Source: Chloroflexota bacterium
GTDB lineage: Bacteria > Chloroflexota > Dehalococcoidia > SM23-28-2 > RBG-16-64-32
Assembly (NCBI GenBank): GCA_005880075.1
Contig: VBJT01000115.1
Coordinates: forward strand, 1-9,548
DNA: 9,548 nucleotides
Reading direction: 5' to 3'
Position 1 is the first letter of the stretch. Every line of letters starts with the position of its first letter. Both the position numbers and the translations under genes were made by a program. Below are positions 1-6,774 of this stretch, piece after piece. A model generated the notes under the pieces. It was not told the DNA's origin. It worked only from the letters and a program-made list of their open reading frames with translations, and ran no database searches.

Positions 1-857
1 GCCTCCCCCTTCCGGAAGCGCAGCACGAAATTGTAGTACTCCGAAGGCTCGCCCAGACCGTAAATGCACGAAACCGACGCTACGATAACGACATCCCGCC
101 GCTGAAACAGGGCCCTTGTGGCCGCGTGCCGCAGCTTATCAATCTCCTCGTTGATGTCCGCGTCCTTCGCGATGTAAGTATCAGTACGCGGGATGTACGC
201 CTCCGGCTGATAGTAATCGTAGTAGGAGACGAAATACTCCACCGCATTCTCGGGGAAGAAATCGCGGAACTCGGAGTAAAGCTGCGCCGCCAGAGTCTTG
301 TTGGGTGAGAGGACAAGCGTCGGGCGGTTGGCGCGGGCGATGACGTTCGCCATGTTGAACGTCTTGCCGGACCCGGTGACGCCGAGGAGGGTCTGGTGTT
401 TATATTTCTTCTCGAGGCCGCCGACTAGCTTCGCAACAGCATCGGGCTGGTCGCCGGTCATGTCGAAATCGGAGGCGAGGCGAAAGGCGCTGTCGGTAGA
501 CGAGGTTGCCCACCAGCCATTGAGCGGGACCAGGCGCTTCTGCTCTGGGTCGACGCCGAGCAGAAACGCCTCCAGCGCATGGGCTCCAATGGTCGGAGGG
601 GCGTCAGGGCGGCCGAAAGCACAAATCACCGTTCGCCGATCCTGCCCGTCGAGCTGCGCGATTACCTCTCCTAGCTCCGTGACCTCAGCCTCACCTGTTG
701 CCAATCGAAGCCGGGCACGGGTGAACGACGCGATGCCGAGCCGTTCGAGGATTGGACGGGGAATCGTCGTGAAGGTAGAACCGGTGTCGACGAGAGCATC
801 GATGGTCTCTTCGCCGGCTGGACCTATCAGAGTAATGGGGTGAAAGAAGGTGCCCAT
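1..857 (-). CDS. uvrB: Retropepsin-like aspartic protease fused to UvrB (3' end outside window)
   Basis: One open frame of 285 visible residues runs from ATG at 857 to the window edge with no stop codon. Residues 1-~118 form a small clan AA aspartic protease: hydrophobic strand, catalytic DTG at residues 24-26 (ALVDTGST), then a second half with GAHALEAFLLGVD at 91-103. Such proteases normally work as homodimers, each chain giving one Asp. From F125 (FRLASDFDMTGDQPDA) the sequence is canonical UvrB, the damage-verifying ATPase of nucleotide excision repair. Walker A GVTGSGKT lies at 159-166. The beta-hairpin region (YYDYYQPEAYIP) and the segment up to VSCIYGLGEP follow, and the rest of UvrB lies beyond position 1. 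A linker of about 10 residues (NGWWATSSTDSA) joins the parts. Between GTG at 629, inside the protease, and ATG at 461, inside UvrB, no ATG, GTG or TTG is in frame. UvrB and protease identities are firm. That the fusion is real and not a sequencing or assembly error is likely but unproven. Confidence 0.88.
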   Translation of the reverse strand, partial: MGTFFHPITLIGPAGEETIDALVDTGSTFTTIPRPILERLGIASFTRARLRLATGEAEVTELGEVIAQLDGQDRRTVICAFGRPDAPPTIGAHALEAFLLGVDPEQKRLVPLNGWWATSSTDSAFRLASDFDMTGDQPDAVAKLVGGLEKKYKHQTLLGVTGSGKTFNMANVIARANRPTLVLSPNKTLAAQLYSEFRDFFPENAVEYFVSYYDYYQPEAYIPRTDTYIAKDADINEEIDKLRHAATRALFQRRDVVIVASVSCIYGLGEPSEYYNFVLRFRKGE

Positions 858-867
858 GGCGAAACTT

Positions 868-876
868 ATTGTATCA
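868..876 (-). promoter_or_regulatory. Extended -10 promoter of protease-uvrB, predicted leaderless
   Basis: The minus strand reads TGATACAAT, an extended -10 (TGn followed by TACAAT, 5 of 6 matches to TATAAT). Ten bases separate it from the ATG at 857, so transcription should start about 4 bases before the start codon. No Shine-Dalgarno sequence is present. A CTGACA motif upstream is 21 bases away, too far for a normal -35. No recognisable LexA box was seen. Confidence 0.5.
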
Positions 877-921
877 AGGCTTCTGACGCCGCCTTGTCAG
901 GAAGTGGGTCAGGTAGGCCTC

Positions 922-959
922 AAAAAGGGCAACTCCCCGGGATGTGATCCCGGGGAGCT
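922..959 (-). terminator. Strong hairpin, probable terminator of the upstream small transcript
   Basis: A perfect 11-bp inverted repeat (CTCCCCGGGAT at 933-943, ATCCCGGGGAG at 947-957) has a 3-base loop and extends by two weaker pairs. Read on the minus strand it is followed by TTGCCC and then TTTTT (926-922), so the U-tract sits six bases from the stem, further than in a classic intrinsic terminator. It separates the small transcript from the uvrB promoter. Confidence 0.6.
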
Positions 960-1077
960 TATTTCTCTTAAACTTCCCGCGTCCGGCCTCTGCTTTGCTT
1001 CGGCGCTTTACGCGCCCATGGGCTCCTAAGCCTCTTTGCTGCTAGCCGCTCCGCGGTTTCGCCTTTCCCCCGCGCTT

Positions 1078-1140
1078 CTACGCAGAGGACCTTGCTAAGT
1101 CCACCTCCAGTACTTCGATGAGCGCGTGGAGTCTTCTCAT
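1078..1140 (-). CDS. Possible 20-residue leader or small peptide
   Basis: An ATG at 1140 opens a 20-codon ORF (MRRLHALIEVLEVDLARS..., stop TAG at 1078). It is preceded by GGAGGGAG, a strong Shine-Dalgarno match with about 9 bases before the ATG, and lies about 28 nt downstream of the predicted transcription start. The first half could form an amphipathic helix. It has no run of one regulatory amino acid as in classic attenuator leader peptides, and no downstream gene shares its transcript because a terminator follows. The frame -1 to it stays open down to a TAA at 968 and would encode a very basic tail of about 38 residues, so a frameshifted longer protein is possible. I do not recognise the peptide. 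Confidence 0.35.
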   Translation of the reverse strand: MRRLHALIEVLEVDLARSSA

Positions 1141-1174
1141 ACGCTACTCCCTCCAGTCTGTCGGCTTCACCAAC

Positions 1175-1202
1175 AAAATACCACAGCGTGAGATGATGTC
1201 AA
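1175..1202 (-). promoter_or_regulatory. Near-consensus sigma70-type promoter of the small transcript
   Basis: The minus strand carries a perfect -35 TTGACA (1202-1197), a 16-base spacer and a -10 TATTTT (1180-1175). Transcription should start near 1168. It points into the region without a recognised gene, which argues for a dedicated small transcript. Confidence 0.6.
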
Positions 1203-1238
1203 CCCCGAGCGAAGGCGATTTCGAAAACTTAACGCGAT

Positions 1239-3623
1239 CTATTCGAAGCGATCGACATCTTCCTGCCGTGATCCACCCAAAACCTCTCGAGATTGGCCGC
1301 TTTCGGAACCAGCGACCACGCCGTTCTCCTCGAGCATGTCGATTAGCCGCGCCGCCCTAGGGTAGCCGATGTGAAGGCGCCTCTGGAGCAGCGACGTCGA
1401 GACGCGCGAATGCTGAGCGGCGAGCTCGCGGGCGGCCCCGTACAGCGGGTCTTCCTCCTCGTTCGGGGCCGCAGACCCGCTCTCGGTCTCCTCGATAGCC
1501 TCGTCCAGCAGGTGATCCATCTTGTCGGGCACGAGGTGGCGGAAGCGGTCGCTCGTCCACCAGACGACGATCCTATCGAGCTCCTGGTCTGAGACGAACG
1601 ATCCCTGGAGGCGCTTCGGCTTCGAGGCGTCCGTCGGCATGAAGAGCATATCCCCTCGACCGAGGAGCTTCTCGGCGCCGGCTCCATCGATAATGGTCCG
1701 CGAGTCAACCTGCGACGAGACGGCGAAGGCGATGCGGGTGGGGAAGTTCGCCTTGATGAGCCCCGTGACTACGTCTACGGAGGGCCGCTGGGTGGCGATG
1801 ATGAGGTGAATGCCGGTCGCCCGGGCGAGCTGCGCGAGGCGGCAAATCTGGCGCTCGACCTCGTATGGCGCGGCCATCATCAGGTCGGCCAGCTCATCGA
1901 TGACTACCACCCAGTAGGGCAGGCTGTGGGTGGCGTGCGGGCTCTTGTTATAGGCCTCGATATTGCGGACGCCCACCGAGGCGAACCGCCGGTAGCGGCT
2001 GTCCATCTCGTGGATAATCGCCTGTAGAGTGCCGACGACTTCTTCGGTGTCGGTGATGATTTTCGAGAATGCGAGATGCGGGATATCCCCGAAGTTCGCG
2101 AGCTCGACGCGTTTCGGGTCGATGAGGACCAATCGCAGTTCCTCGGGAGTGTTGTGGAGGAGGAAGCCAGCGATGATGGAGTTGATGCAGACGCTCTTAC
2201 CGCTGCCTGTGGCGCCTGCGATGAGGAGGTGCGGCATGCGCGCGAGGTCAGCGGCTACGGGCTCGCCCGAGACTCCCTTCCCGAGCGCAATGGCGAGCTT
2301 CGAGCGGGAGTTCGCCTTGTGGAAGGCGGTGCTCTCGATGACGCTGCGGATGGCGACGAGTGAGGTGGTCGTGTTGGGCACCTCGATGCCGACGACGGGC
2401 TTGCCCGGCACAGGCGCCTCGATGCGGATGGTCGGCGCGGCCAAGGCGAGCGCGAGGTCGTTGGCCAGATTTGTGATGCGATTCACGCGTACGCGGGTGC
2501 GCGACACGACCTCGGAGCGCATCTGAGGCCGGCCATCGCGGTCGTAGACCTGGCGACCTTTGTCGTCGCGTACGGCGACGGTTCGAGTCTTGGTCTCCCA
2601 TCCGGGCTCCACGCCAAATTGGGTGACGGTAGGCCCCTGGCTGATGGATGCCACCCGGGCGTCCACACCGAACGATCCCAGGGTTTCGACGATGAGCTGA
2701 GCGCGCGCTTCGTTGTCGACCGGGCGCAGCTCCACCTCGGCCGCTTCGGTTAGGAGATCGAGCGGAGGCAGTTCCCAGCCGTGCCCGGCCGGGCGGCCCA
2801 TCGGGAGGGGCCGCTGATACGCCTCCAAGTCCTCCTCCTCGGGCTCACTGGTTACAACGATCTCTTCCTCGTCAATGGCCGTCTCGACGACTGGAGCGGG
2901 CTTGCCCTCTGGCTCGGTATCGAGCCAATCCTCGTCGAACTGCGGCATATACGGCTGGTCGAGGAGCTTCTCGTTCTCTTCCTCGGCCCGCGGTAGGAGG
3001 CTGGCGAGGAAGGCCCGGATGCCCCGCCAGATGCTCAAATGCAGCTCGAGGCCCAATACGTGACGTCCGAGGTCCAAGCCACCGAGCGCGGCAAGCTGGG
3101 CGCCCTGCGGCCAGAGCAGGCCCACGCCGCTCAAGCCGAGAGTGAACCAGGTGATGACGCCGAACACGTTCCGCGTCAGCGCCTGACCAACCTCGCCGCC
3201 GGCCGTGACGTCTCGGAACGAAACATCTCCGAAATTCCAATCGGGGGCCCAAAAGCTGAAAGCACCGAGCGCGAACACCAGGAGCAGATGGGCGCCAGCC
3301 CATCGCCTCAAGAGGCGATCGTTGACTTCGGGATGGCGCAGGACGAGCGCGAAGTTAACGCCGATGGCCGCAATCAGCAGCACGAGTGAGAGGCCAAACA
3401 GAGTGACCACGTACTGAATACCATCGAGTATGTAGGTAGCGAGCAGAAAGGCGGCGACGGCCAAGACAGCGGTGGCGGCGATGCCAAGCCAGAATTGGTG
3501 GGTATTCTGGACTGCCACGCCGAAGTGAGCCTGCCGGCGCGCAACGCGCCGGCGAACGCCGGTCTGTCTGGGACGGTAGCTTGTTGTCCTTCTAGCCGGA
3601 CGCGATTTTGTTTTGACGGGCAC
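1239..3623 (-). CDS. ftsK: DNA translocase FtsK/SpoIIIE
   Basis: This 794-residue protein is a membrane-anchored ATPase that pumps double-stranded DNA at the division septum and helps resolve chromosome dimers. A basic N terminus (1-30) is followed by four likely membrane segments near 44-64, 69-95, 109-125 and 152-172. An acidic linker (about 212-268) is much shorter than in E. coli FtsK. The alpha/beta motor domain begins near 295, with Walker A GATGSGKS at 470-477, Walker B VVVIDELAD at 572-580, and TQRPSVDVVTGLIKANFPTR at 611-630. The C-terminal 724-785 is the winged-helix gamma domain (VSTSLLQRRLHIGYPRAARLI) that reads orienting sequences. About 30 extra residues (346-375) sit between GPTVTQFGVEPG and RVRVNRITNLAND. 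The start is a GTG 8 bases after the RNase J stop. A GAGG about 13 bases upstream is a weak ribosome binding site, so translation is probably coupled to RNase J. Confidence 0.96.
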   Translation of the reverse strand: MPVKTKSRPARRTTSYRPRQTGVRRRVARRQAHFGVAVQNTHQFWLGIAATAVLAVAAFLLATYILDGIQYVVTLFGLSLVLLIAAIGVNFALVLRHPEVNDRLLRRWAGAHLLLVFALGAFSFWAPDWNFGDVSFRDVTAGGEVGQALTRNVFGVITWFTLGLSGVGLLWPQGAQLAALGGLDLGRHVLGLELHLSIWRGIRAFLASLLPRAEEENEKLLDQPYMPQFDEDWLDTEPEGKPAPVVETAIDEEEIVVTSEPEEEDLEAYQRPLPMGRPAGHGWELPPLDLLTEAAEVELRPVDNEARAQLIVETLGSFGVDARVASISQGPTVTQFGVEPGWETKTRTVAVRDDKGRQVYDRDGRPQMRSEVVSRTRVRVNRITNLANDLALALAAPTIRIEAPVPGKPVVGIEVPNTTTSLVAIRSVIESTAFHKANSRSKLAIALGKGVSGEPVAADLARMPHLLIAGATGSGKSVCINSIIAGFLLHNTPEELRLVLIDPKRVELANFGDIPHLAFSKIITDTEEVVGTLQAIIHEMDSRYRRFASVGVRNIEAYNKSPHATHSLPYWVVVIDELADLMMAAPYEVERQICRLAQLARATGIHLIIATQRPSVDVVTGLIKANFPTRIAFAVSSQVDSRTIIDGAGAEKLLGRGDMLFMPTDASKPKRLQGSFVSDQELDRIVVWWTSDRFRHLVPDKMDHLLDEAIEETESGSAAPNEEEDPLYGAARELAAQHSRVSTSLLQRRLHIGYPRAARLIDMLEENGVVAGSESGQSREVLGGSRQEDVDRFE

Positions 3624-3631
3624 TGCGCGGG

Positions 3632-5299
3632 CTAGACCTCAACACTGACGGGAAGCACCATCGGCCTGCGCCGCGTTTCTTCAAACAGAAACCGAGACAG
3701 GGCATCGTGCACGCGCGTGTTGAAGTCTGCCTTATTGGCGACGTGGGCGTCGCCACCTAACGCCTGCACCACGACGTCCTTGGCCCTTTCCATAAGTCCG
3801 TCCGACATTTCGCTTTCGATGAATCCTCTTGATACAACGTCGGGGCGTCCGATAGGTTTACCGGTCTGCCTATCTACCGCCACGATGGCGACGATCACTC
3901 CGTCGCCAGCTAGGTGAGCCCGGTCGCGAAGCACAATGCGGTCGATGCCCACGGCCAGACCGTCGACATAAACCCAGTCGGCCGAAGTGCGGCCCGCTAC
4001 TCGGGCGCCTTTATCATCGAGCTCGAGGATATCGCCATCTTCTAGCGTGAAGACATTCTCCGCCGGCAGTCCCATTGAGCGTGCGATCATGGAGTGCATC
4101 CAGAGATGCCGGTATTCGCCGTGGACCGGCACGAAGTATCGGGGCTTGACCAGACCGATCATCAGTTTCAGTTCTTCTTGCGCGGCGTGCCCGCGAACGT
4201 GGACGCTGGCAATGCGACTGAAGAGCACTTCGGCGCCTTGACGGTAGAGGTTGTCGATCGTGCGATTGATGAGCAGTTCGTTTCCGGGGATAGGGGAAGA
4301 GGACAGGACGACGGTGTCGCCCGGCTGGATCTCGATGTGCCGGTGGTCGCGGTTCGCCATGCGCACCAGTGCGGAGGTCGGCTCACCCTGAGCGCCTGTC
4401 GTGATGATCGCGATCTTTTCGGGCGCGAGCTTCTTCATCTTGTCAAGCGAAGCGAGCACATCGCCGGAGGCGGAGAGGTAACCCTGGTCGATGGCCATCT
4501 TCACGTTATCAAGCATGCTGCGGCCCGTTATGAACACCCGCCTGCCGTTTTTATTAGAAGCGTCGATGACCTGCTGGATCCGCGAGATCAGGCTCGCAAA
4601 TGTGGCGACGATAACGCGGCCGGAAGCGTTCGCCATGATCCTATCGAGCGTTTCGGAAACACTTCTCTCGGAAGGCGTGTAGCCTGTCGTGTCGGCGTAT
4701 GTCGAATCGGAGAAGAGAAGAGCAACACCCTGGCGGCCGATCTCCGCAATGCGGGTAAGATCGGGTGGCTCTCCCATGACGGGAGTGTGGTCGAATTTGA
4801 AGTCGCCGGTATGGAAGACCGTCCCGGCCGGAGTCTGAATGGCAAGCGCTGCCGAGTCCGGAATGCTGTGAGTAATGTGTATGAACTCGGCGGTAAAACT
4901 GCCGAGTTTGACGCGCTCGCCCGGCCGGACAACTCGCAGATCGGCTTGTTTGTCAAGACGATGCTCTTCCAGCTTCACGGCGATGAGTCCGCGGGTAAGG
5001 CGGGTGCAGTAGATCGGCGGCATCTTGCCGTTTGGCAAGCGCAGACGAGGAAGGACGTAGGGTAGCGCCCCGGTATGATCCTCATGACCGTGGGTGATCA
5101 GGACTCCACGTAGCTTGTTGATGCGCTCCGTGACATAAGAGACATCGGGGATGACGAGATCGACGCCCAACATCTCTTCGTCGGGGAACATCAGCCCGGC
5201 GTCGATGAGAACCAGGTCATCGGCAAGCTCCAGGGCCATCATGTTCTTGCCGATCTCCCCCAGCCCGCCGAGGGGAACGGCCCTCAGATTGTCGGCCAT
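3632..5299 (-). CDS. rnj: Ribonuclease J (metallo-beta-lactamase/beta-CASP nuclease)
   Basis: At 555 residues this matches the usual length of RNase J, a cytoplasmic nuclease with 5'-3' exonuclease and endonuclease activity in mRNA turnover and rRNA maturation. The metallo-beta-lactamase core shows the zinc motif HGHEDH at 70-75, H141/H144 (HITH), HTGDF at 163-167 and, after the inserted beta-CASP domain (about 200-360), PVHGEYRHLW at 391-400. The beta-CASP part includes SDST at 197-200, VATFAS at 231-236 and HVRGHA at 367-372. The C-terminal ~100 residues match the RNase J-specific domain (RGFIE at 491-495). ATG at 5299 lies 7 bases after the glycosylase stop. No clear ribosome binding site is visible, so it probably depends on coupling with the glycosylase gene. 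All key residues are present, so an active enzyme is expected. Confidence 0.97.
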   Translation of the reverse strand: MADNLRAVPLGGLGEIGKNMMALELADDLVLIDAGLMFPDEEMLGVDLVIPDVSYVTERINKLRGVLITHGHEDHTGALPYVLPRLRLPNGKMPPIYCTRLTRGLIAVKLEEHRLDKQADLRVVRPGERVKLGSFTAEFIHITHSIPDSAALAIQTPAGTVFHTGDFKFDHTPVMGEPPDLTRIAEIGRQGVALLFSDSTYADTTGYTPSERSVSETLDRIMANASGRVIVATFASLISRIQQVIDASNKNGRRVFITGRSMLDNVKMAIDQGYLSASGDVLASLDKMKKLAPEKIAIITTGAQGEPTSALVRMANRDHRHIEIQPGDTVVLSSSPIPGNELLINRTIDNLYRQGAEVLFSRIASVHVRGHAAQEELKLMIGLVKPRYFVPVHGEYRHLWMHSMIARSMGLPAENVFTLEDGDILELDDKGARVAGRTSADWVYVDGLAVGIDRIVLRDRAHLAGDGVIVAIVAVDRQTGKPIGRPDVVSRGFIESEMSDGLMERAKDVVVQALGGDAHVANKADFNTRVHDALSRFLFEETRRRPMVLPVSVEV

Positions 5300-5306
5300 C
5301 GCTTAT

Positions 5307-5915
5307 CTAGAATAGGCGCATCTGGTCAGGCGCAGGGTCGGGAACAGCGACCGGCTGTTCCGCCTGGCGAATCTTCTCCAATGCTTGAGGTATTCTGCGG
5401 AAGTCGTCCTCAATCGTCTTGCGAAGATTACCAGCGTGGAGGGCAGCCGCCGGGTGGTACATGTGAAGGTAATGCATGCCGTCCTGCCTGCGCAGGTGCC
5501 CATGTACTTTGCTTATCGAGTCGCGTGGGAAGAACCAGGCAAGCGAGTATCTCCCCAACGTTACGATCAGGTCCGGATCGATTGTCTCTATCTGCAAGCG
5601 CAGGTACTTGCGGCAGGCCTCTATCTCAGCGGGCAGAGGATCACGATTGTTGGGCGGCCGGCACTTGACCACGTTGGTAATGTAGACGTCACTGCGTCGA
5701 AGGCCGGCCGATCCTAAGAGTTCCTCCAGGAGTTTGCCAGCGGGGCCGACAAACGGGCGCGCCTGCTGGTCTTCGTGAAAGCCGGGCCCTTCGCCCACGA
5801 ACATAACGTCCGCGTTTGGGGGGCCCTCTCCGGGGACGGCTTGAGTGCGAGTGCCGCAGAGCCCGCAGTCGGTGCAATTGGCCACGCTGCGGTAAAGCTG
5901 CTCAAGCTCAATCAC
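5307..5915 (-). CDS. Family 4 (type 4) uracil-DNA glycosylase, [4Fe-4S]
   Basis: This 202-residue protein removes uracil from DNA to start base excision repair. Four cysteines fit the iron-sulfur cluster of the family: C14 and C17 (NCTDC) and C85 and C101. The active-site region is VGEGPGFHEDQQARPFVG (40-57), where family 4 usually has GEAPGxxED, followed by NVVKCRPPNNRDP (81-93) and the second catalytic motif MYHPAAAL (152-159). The protein ends in DQMRLF, which resembles a sliding-clamp binding pentapeptide (Q-x-x-L-F). The start is GTG at 5915 without a Shine-Dalgarno sequence but with a promoter directly upstream, fitting a leaderless mRNA. It heads the set with RNase J and FtsK. The two enzymes share no pathway, so the linkage looks like shared housekeeping expression. 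Confidence 0.94.
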   Translation of the reverse strand: MIELEQLYRSVANCTDCGLCGTRTQAVPGEGPPNADVMFVGEGPGFHEDQQARPFVGPAGKLLEELLGSAGLRRSDVYITNVVKCRPPNNRDPLPAEIEACRKYLRLQIETIDPDLIVTLGRYSLAWFFPRDSISKVHGHLRRQDGMHYLHMYHPAAALHAGNLRKTIEDDFRRIPQALEKIRQAEQPVAVPDPAPDQMRLF

Positions 5916-5923
5916 TTTGGTTG

Positions 5924-5953
5924 ATGATAAATGTCCACGCGGCGGCGGGTCAA
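5924..5953 (-). promoter_or_regulatory. Promoter of the glycosylase-rnj-ftsK operon, predicted leaderless
   Basis: The minus strand shows -35 TTGACC (5953-5948, 5 of 6), an 18-base spacer and -10 TATCAT (5929-5924, 5 of 6). Only 8 bases separate the -10 from the GTG at 5915, so the mRNA should begin at or within about 2 bases of the start codon. It fills most of the 46-base gap after tatC. Confidence 0.55.
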
Positions 5954-5961
5954 CAAACGGT

Positions 5962-6747
5962 TTATTGAGCAGTTGACTGACCGCGTGGCTGCACGATGAT
6001 GGCGAGAAGAACCCCGAGAAAGTAGAGGCCGATCAGCGGCAGCGCGACGATTGTGCAGGTAACCGGGTCGGGGGTCGGCGTTACGACGGCGGCGATGATA
6101 AAGGCGCCGACAATGGCGAGGCGCCACCAACCGATCAGCCGACGCGCCGTAACGATGCGCAGACGCGCAAGAAACATCACAATGAGCGGTGTCTGGAAGG
6201 CGACGCCGGTCCAAAACAGCAGCCGGAGCACGAAGTCGACGTAGCTGCCGAGGCGGATCTGCGGCTGGGCGATGTCGTTCTCAAAGTTGAGCAGGAAGCC
6301 CAGCGCGGGCGGCAGCGCGACATAATAGGCGAAGGCGACGCCGGCCAAGAAGAGAAGCACCGACCCGGCGACGGTGCCATATAGCCAGCGCTTTTCGTTT
6401 GGTTTTAGGCCCGGTGCTATGAAGGCGAGAATCTGATACATGATCACCGGCATCGCGAGGACAATGCTCCCCATCAGGGCGATTTTGAAATAGGTGACGA
6501 AGCTCTCGAACGGTTCGAGGAAGACAAGACGGAAATCCTGGCTACGCTCCTCGGCTGGGTGCTTCAAGAAGCGCAGCAGGTCATCGGTGAAAGCGGCGGA
6601 GACTACCAGGCCGATCACAACAGCGACTGAACAGATAATCAGCCTTCGGCGCAGCTCCTGAAGGTGTTCAACGAGAGTTAGATAGCGTTCGCCGCGCTCG
6701 CCTTCCGGCCTGTCTTGAGACGGCCCGGGTGGCGCTGCGCTCGTCAT
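5962..6747 (-). CDS. tatC: Twin-arginine translocase subunit TatC
   Basis: This 261-residue membrane protein is the core signal-peptide receptor of the Tat pathway, which exports folded proteins carrying RR leaders. Six membrane segments are visible near 36-53, 84-109, 121-145, 169-192, 206-224 and 229-252. The cytoplasmic N-terminal motif LVEHLQELRRR (25-35) holds the conserved Glu residues that contact the twin-arginine signal. LEPFESF (77-83) and FIAPGLKPNEKR (109-120) are further TatC signatures, as is VVTPTPDP (221-228) in the last loop. An unusually hydrophilic N-terminal extension of about 20 residues (PPGPSQDRPEGERGE) precedes the first motif. ATG at 6747 lies 27 bases after the tatA stop. 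No clear Shine-Dalgarno sequence is present. It pairs with the adjacent tatA/B gene as one export unit. Confidence 0.97.
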   Translation of the reverse strand: MTSAAPPGPSQDRPEGERGERYLTLVEHLQELRRRLIICSVAVVIGLVVSAAFTDDLLRFLKHPAEERSQDFRLVFLEPFESFVTYFKIALMGSIVLAMPVIMYQILAFIAPGLKPNEKRWLYGTVAGSVLLFLAGVAFAYYVALPPALGFLLNFENDIAQPQIRLGSYVDFVLRLLFWTGVAFQTPLIVMFLARLRIVTARRLIGWWRLAIVGAFIIAAVVTPTPDPVTCTIVALPLIGLYFLGVLLAIIVQPRGQSTAQ

Positions 6748-6774
6748 CGGAGAATCAGTACTCGAAAAAAGCCG

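Larger units (their letters stand above)
922..1168 (-). ncRNA. Candidate structured small RNA or small-peptide transcript, unknown family
   Basis: This stretch between ftsK and protease-uvrB holds no recognisable protein gene but is bounded by a good promoter and a strong hairpin, predicting a transcript of about 245 nt. Short inverted repeats follow one another: GGACCTT/AAGTCC (1087-1102, one bulge), CCGC/GCGG (1046-1056), GGCT/AGCC (1021-1032), GGCGC/GCGCC (1002-1016) and the terminator stem (933-957). I compared it by eye with tmRNA, SRP RNA and RNase P RNA and found none of their conserved motifs. It could be a regulatory RNA, a 6S-like RNA (which has little conserved primary sequence), or the mRNA of the 20-codon ORF near its 5' end. 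The RNA class is not known. Confidence 0.4.

Noticed and set aside
1..629. Separate UvrB start at GTG 629 (V77 of the fusion)
   Set aside because: It would begin in the middle of the protease domain and give UvrB a 48-residue protease fragment; only a weak AGGA lies upstream.
298..843. Plus-strand open frame of 181 codons
   Set aside because: It is antisense to the protease-UvrB frame, is Ser/Arg-rich low-quality sequence and matches no family I know.
858..1075. Frame continuing past the small ORF through the terminator hairpin (Arg/Lys-rich, ending near the uvrB promoter)
   Set aside because: It has an internal stop, no start codon with a ribosome binding site, and crosses a perfect hairpin; composition alone explains the apparent protein-like look.
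922..1168. tmRNA, SRP RNA or RNase P RNA
   Set aside because: No tRNA-like ends or CCA for tmRNA, no domain IV GGAA-type motif for SRP RNA, and no P4 signature such as GAGGAAAGUCC for RNase P RNA.
1118..1360. Plus-strand open frame of 80 codons
   Set aside because: It overlaps the ftsK 3' end and the small-transcript promoter antisense, with no ribosome binding site or domain.
4094..5065. Plus-strand open frame of 323 codons opposite RNase J
   Set aside because: It lies wholly inside the well-supported rnj gene and its product has no recognisable domain. It is an antisense shadow caused by GC-rich codon use.
5300..5320. TATTCT as a leaderless promoter of RNase J
   Set aside because: Only 4 of 6 matches, no -35, and it lies inside the glycosylase 3' coding end; coupling with the upstream gene is simpler.
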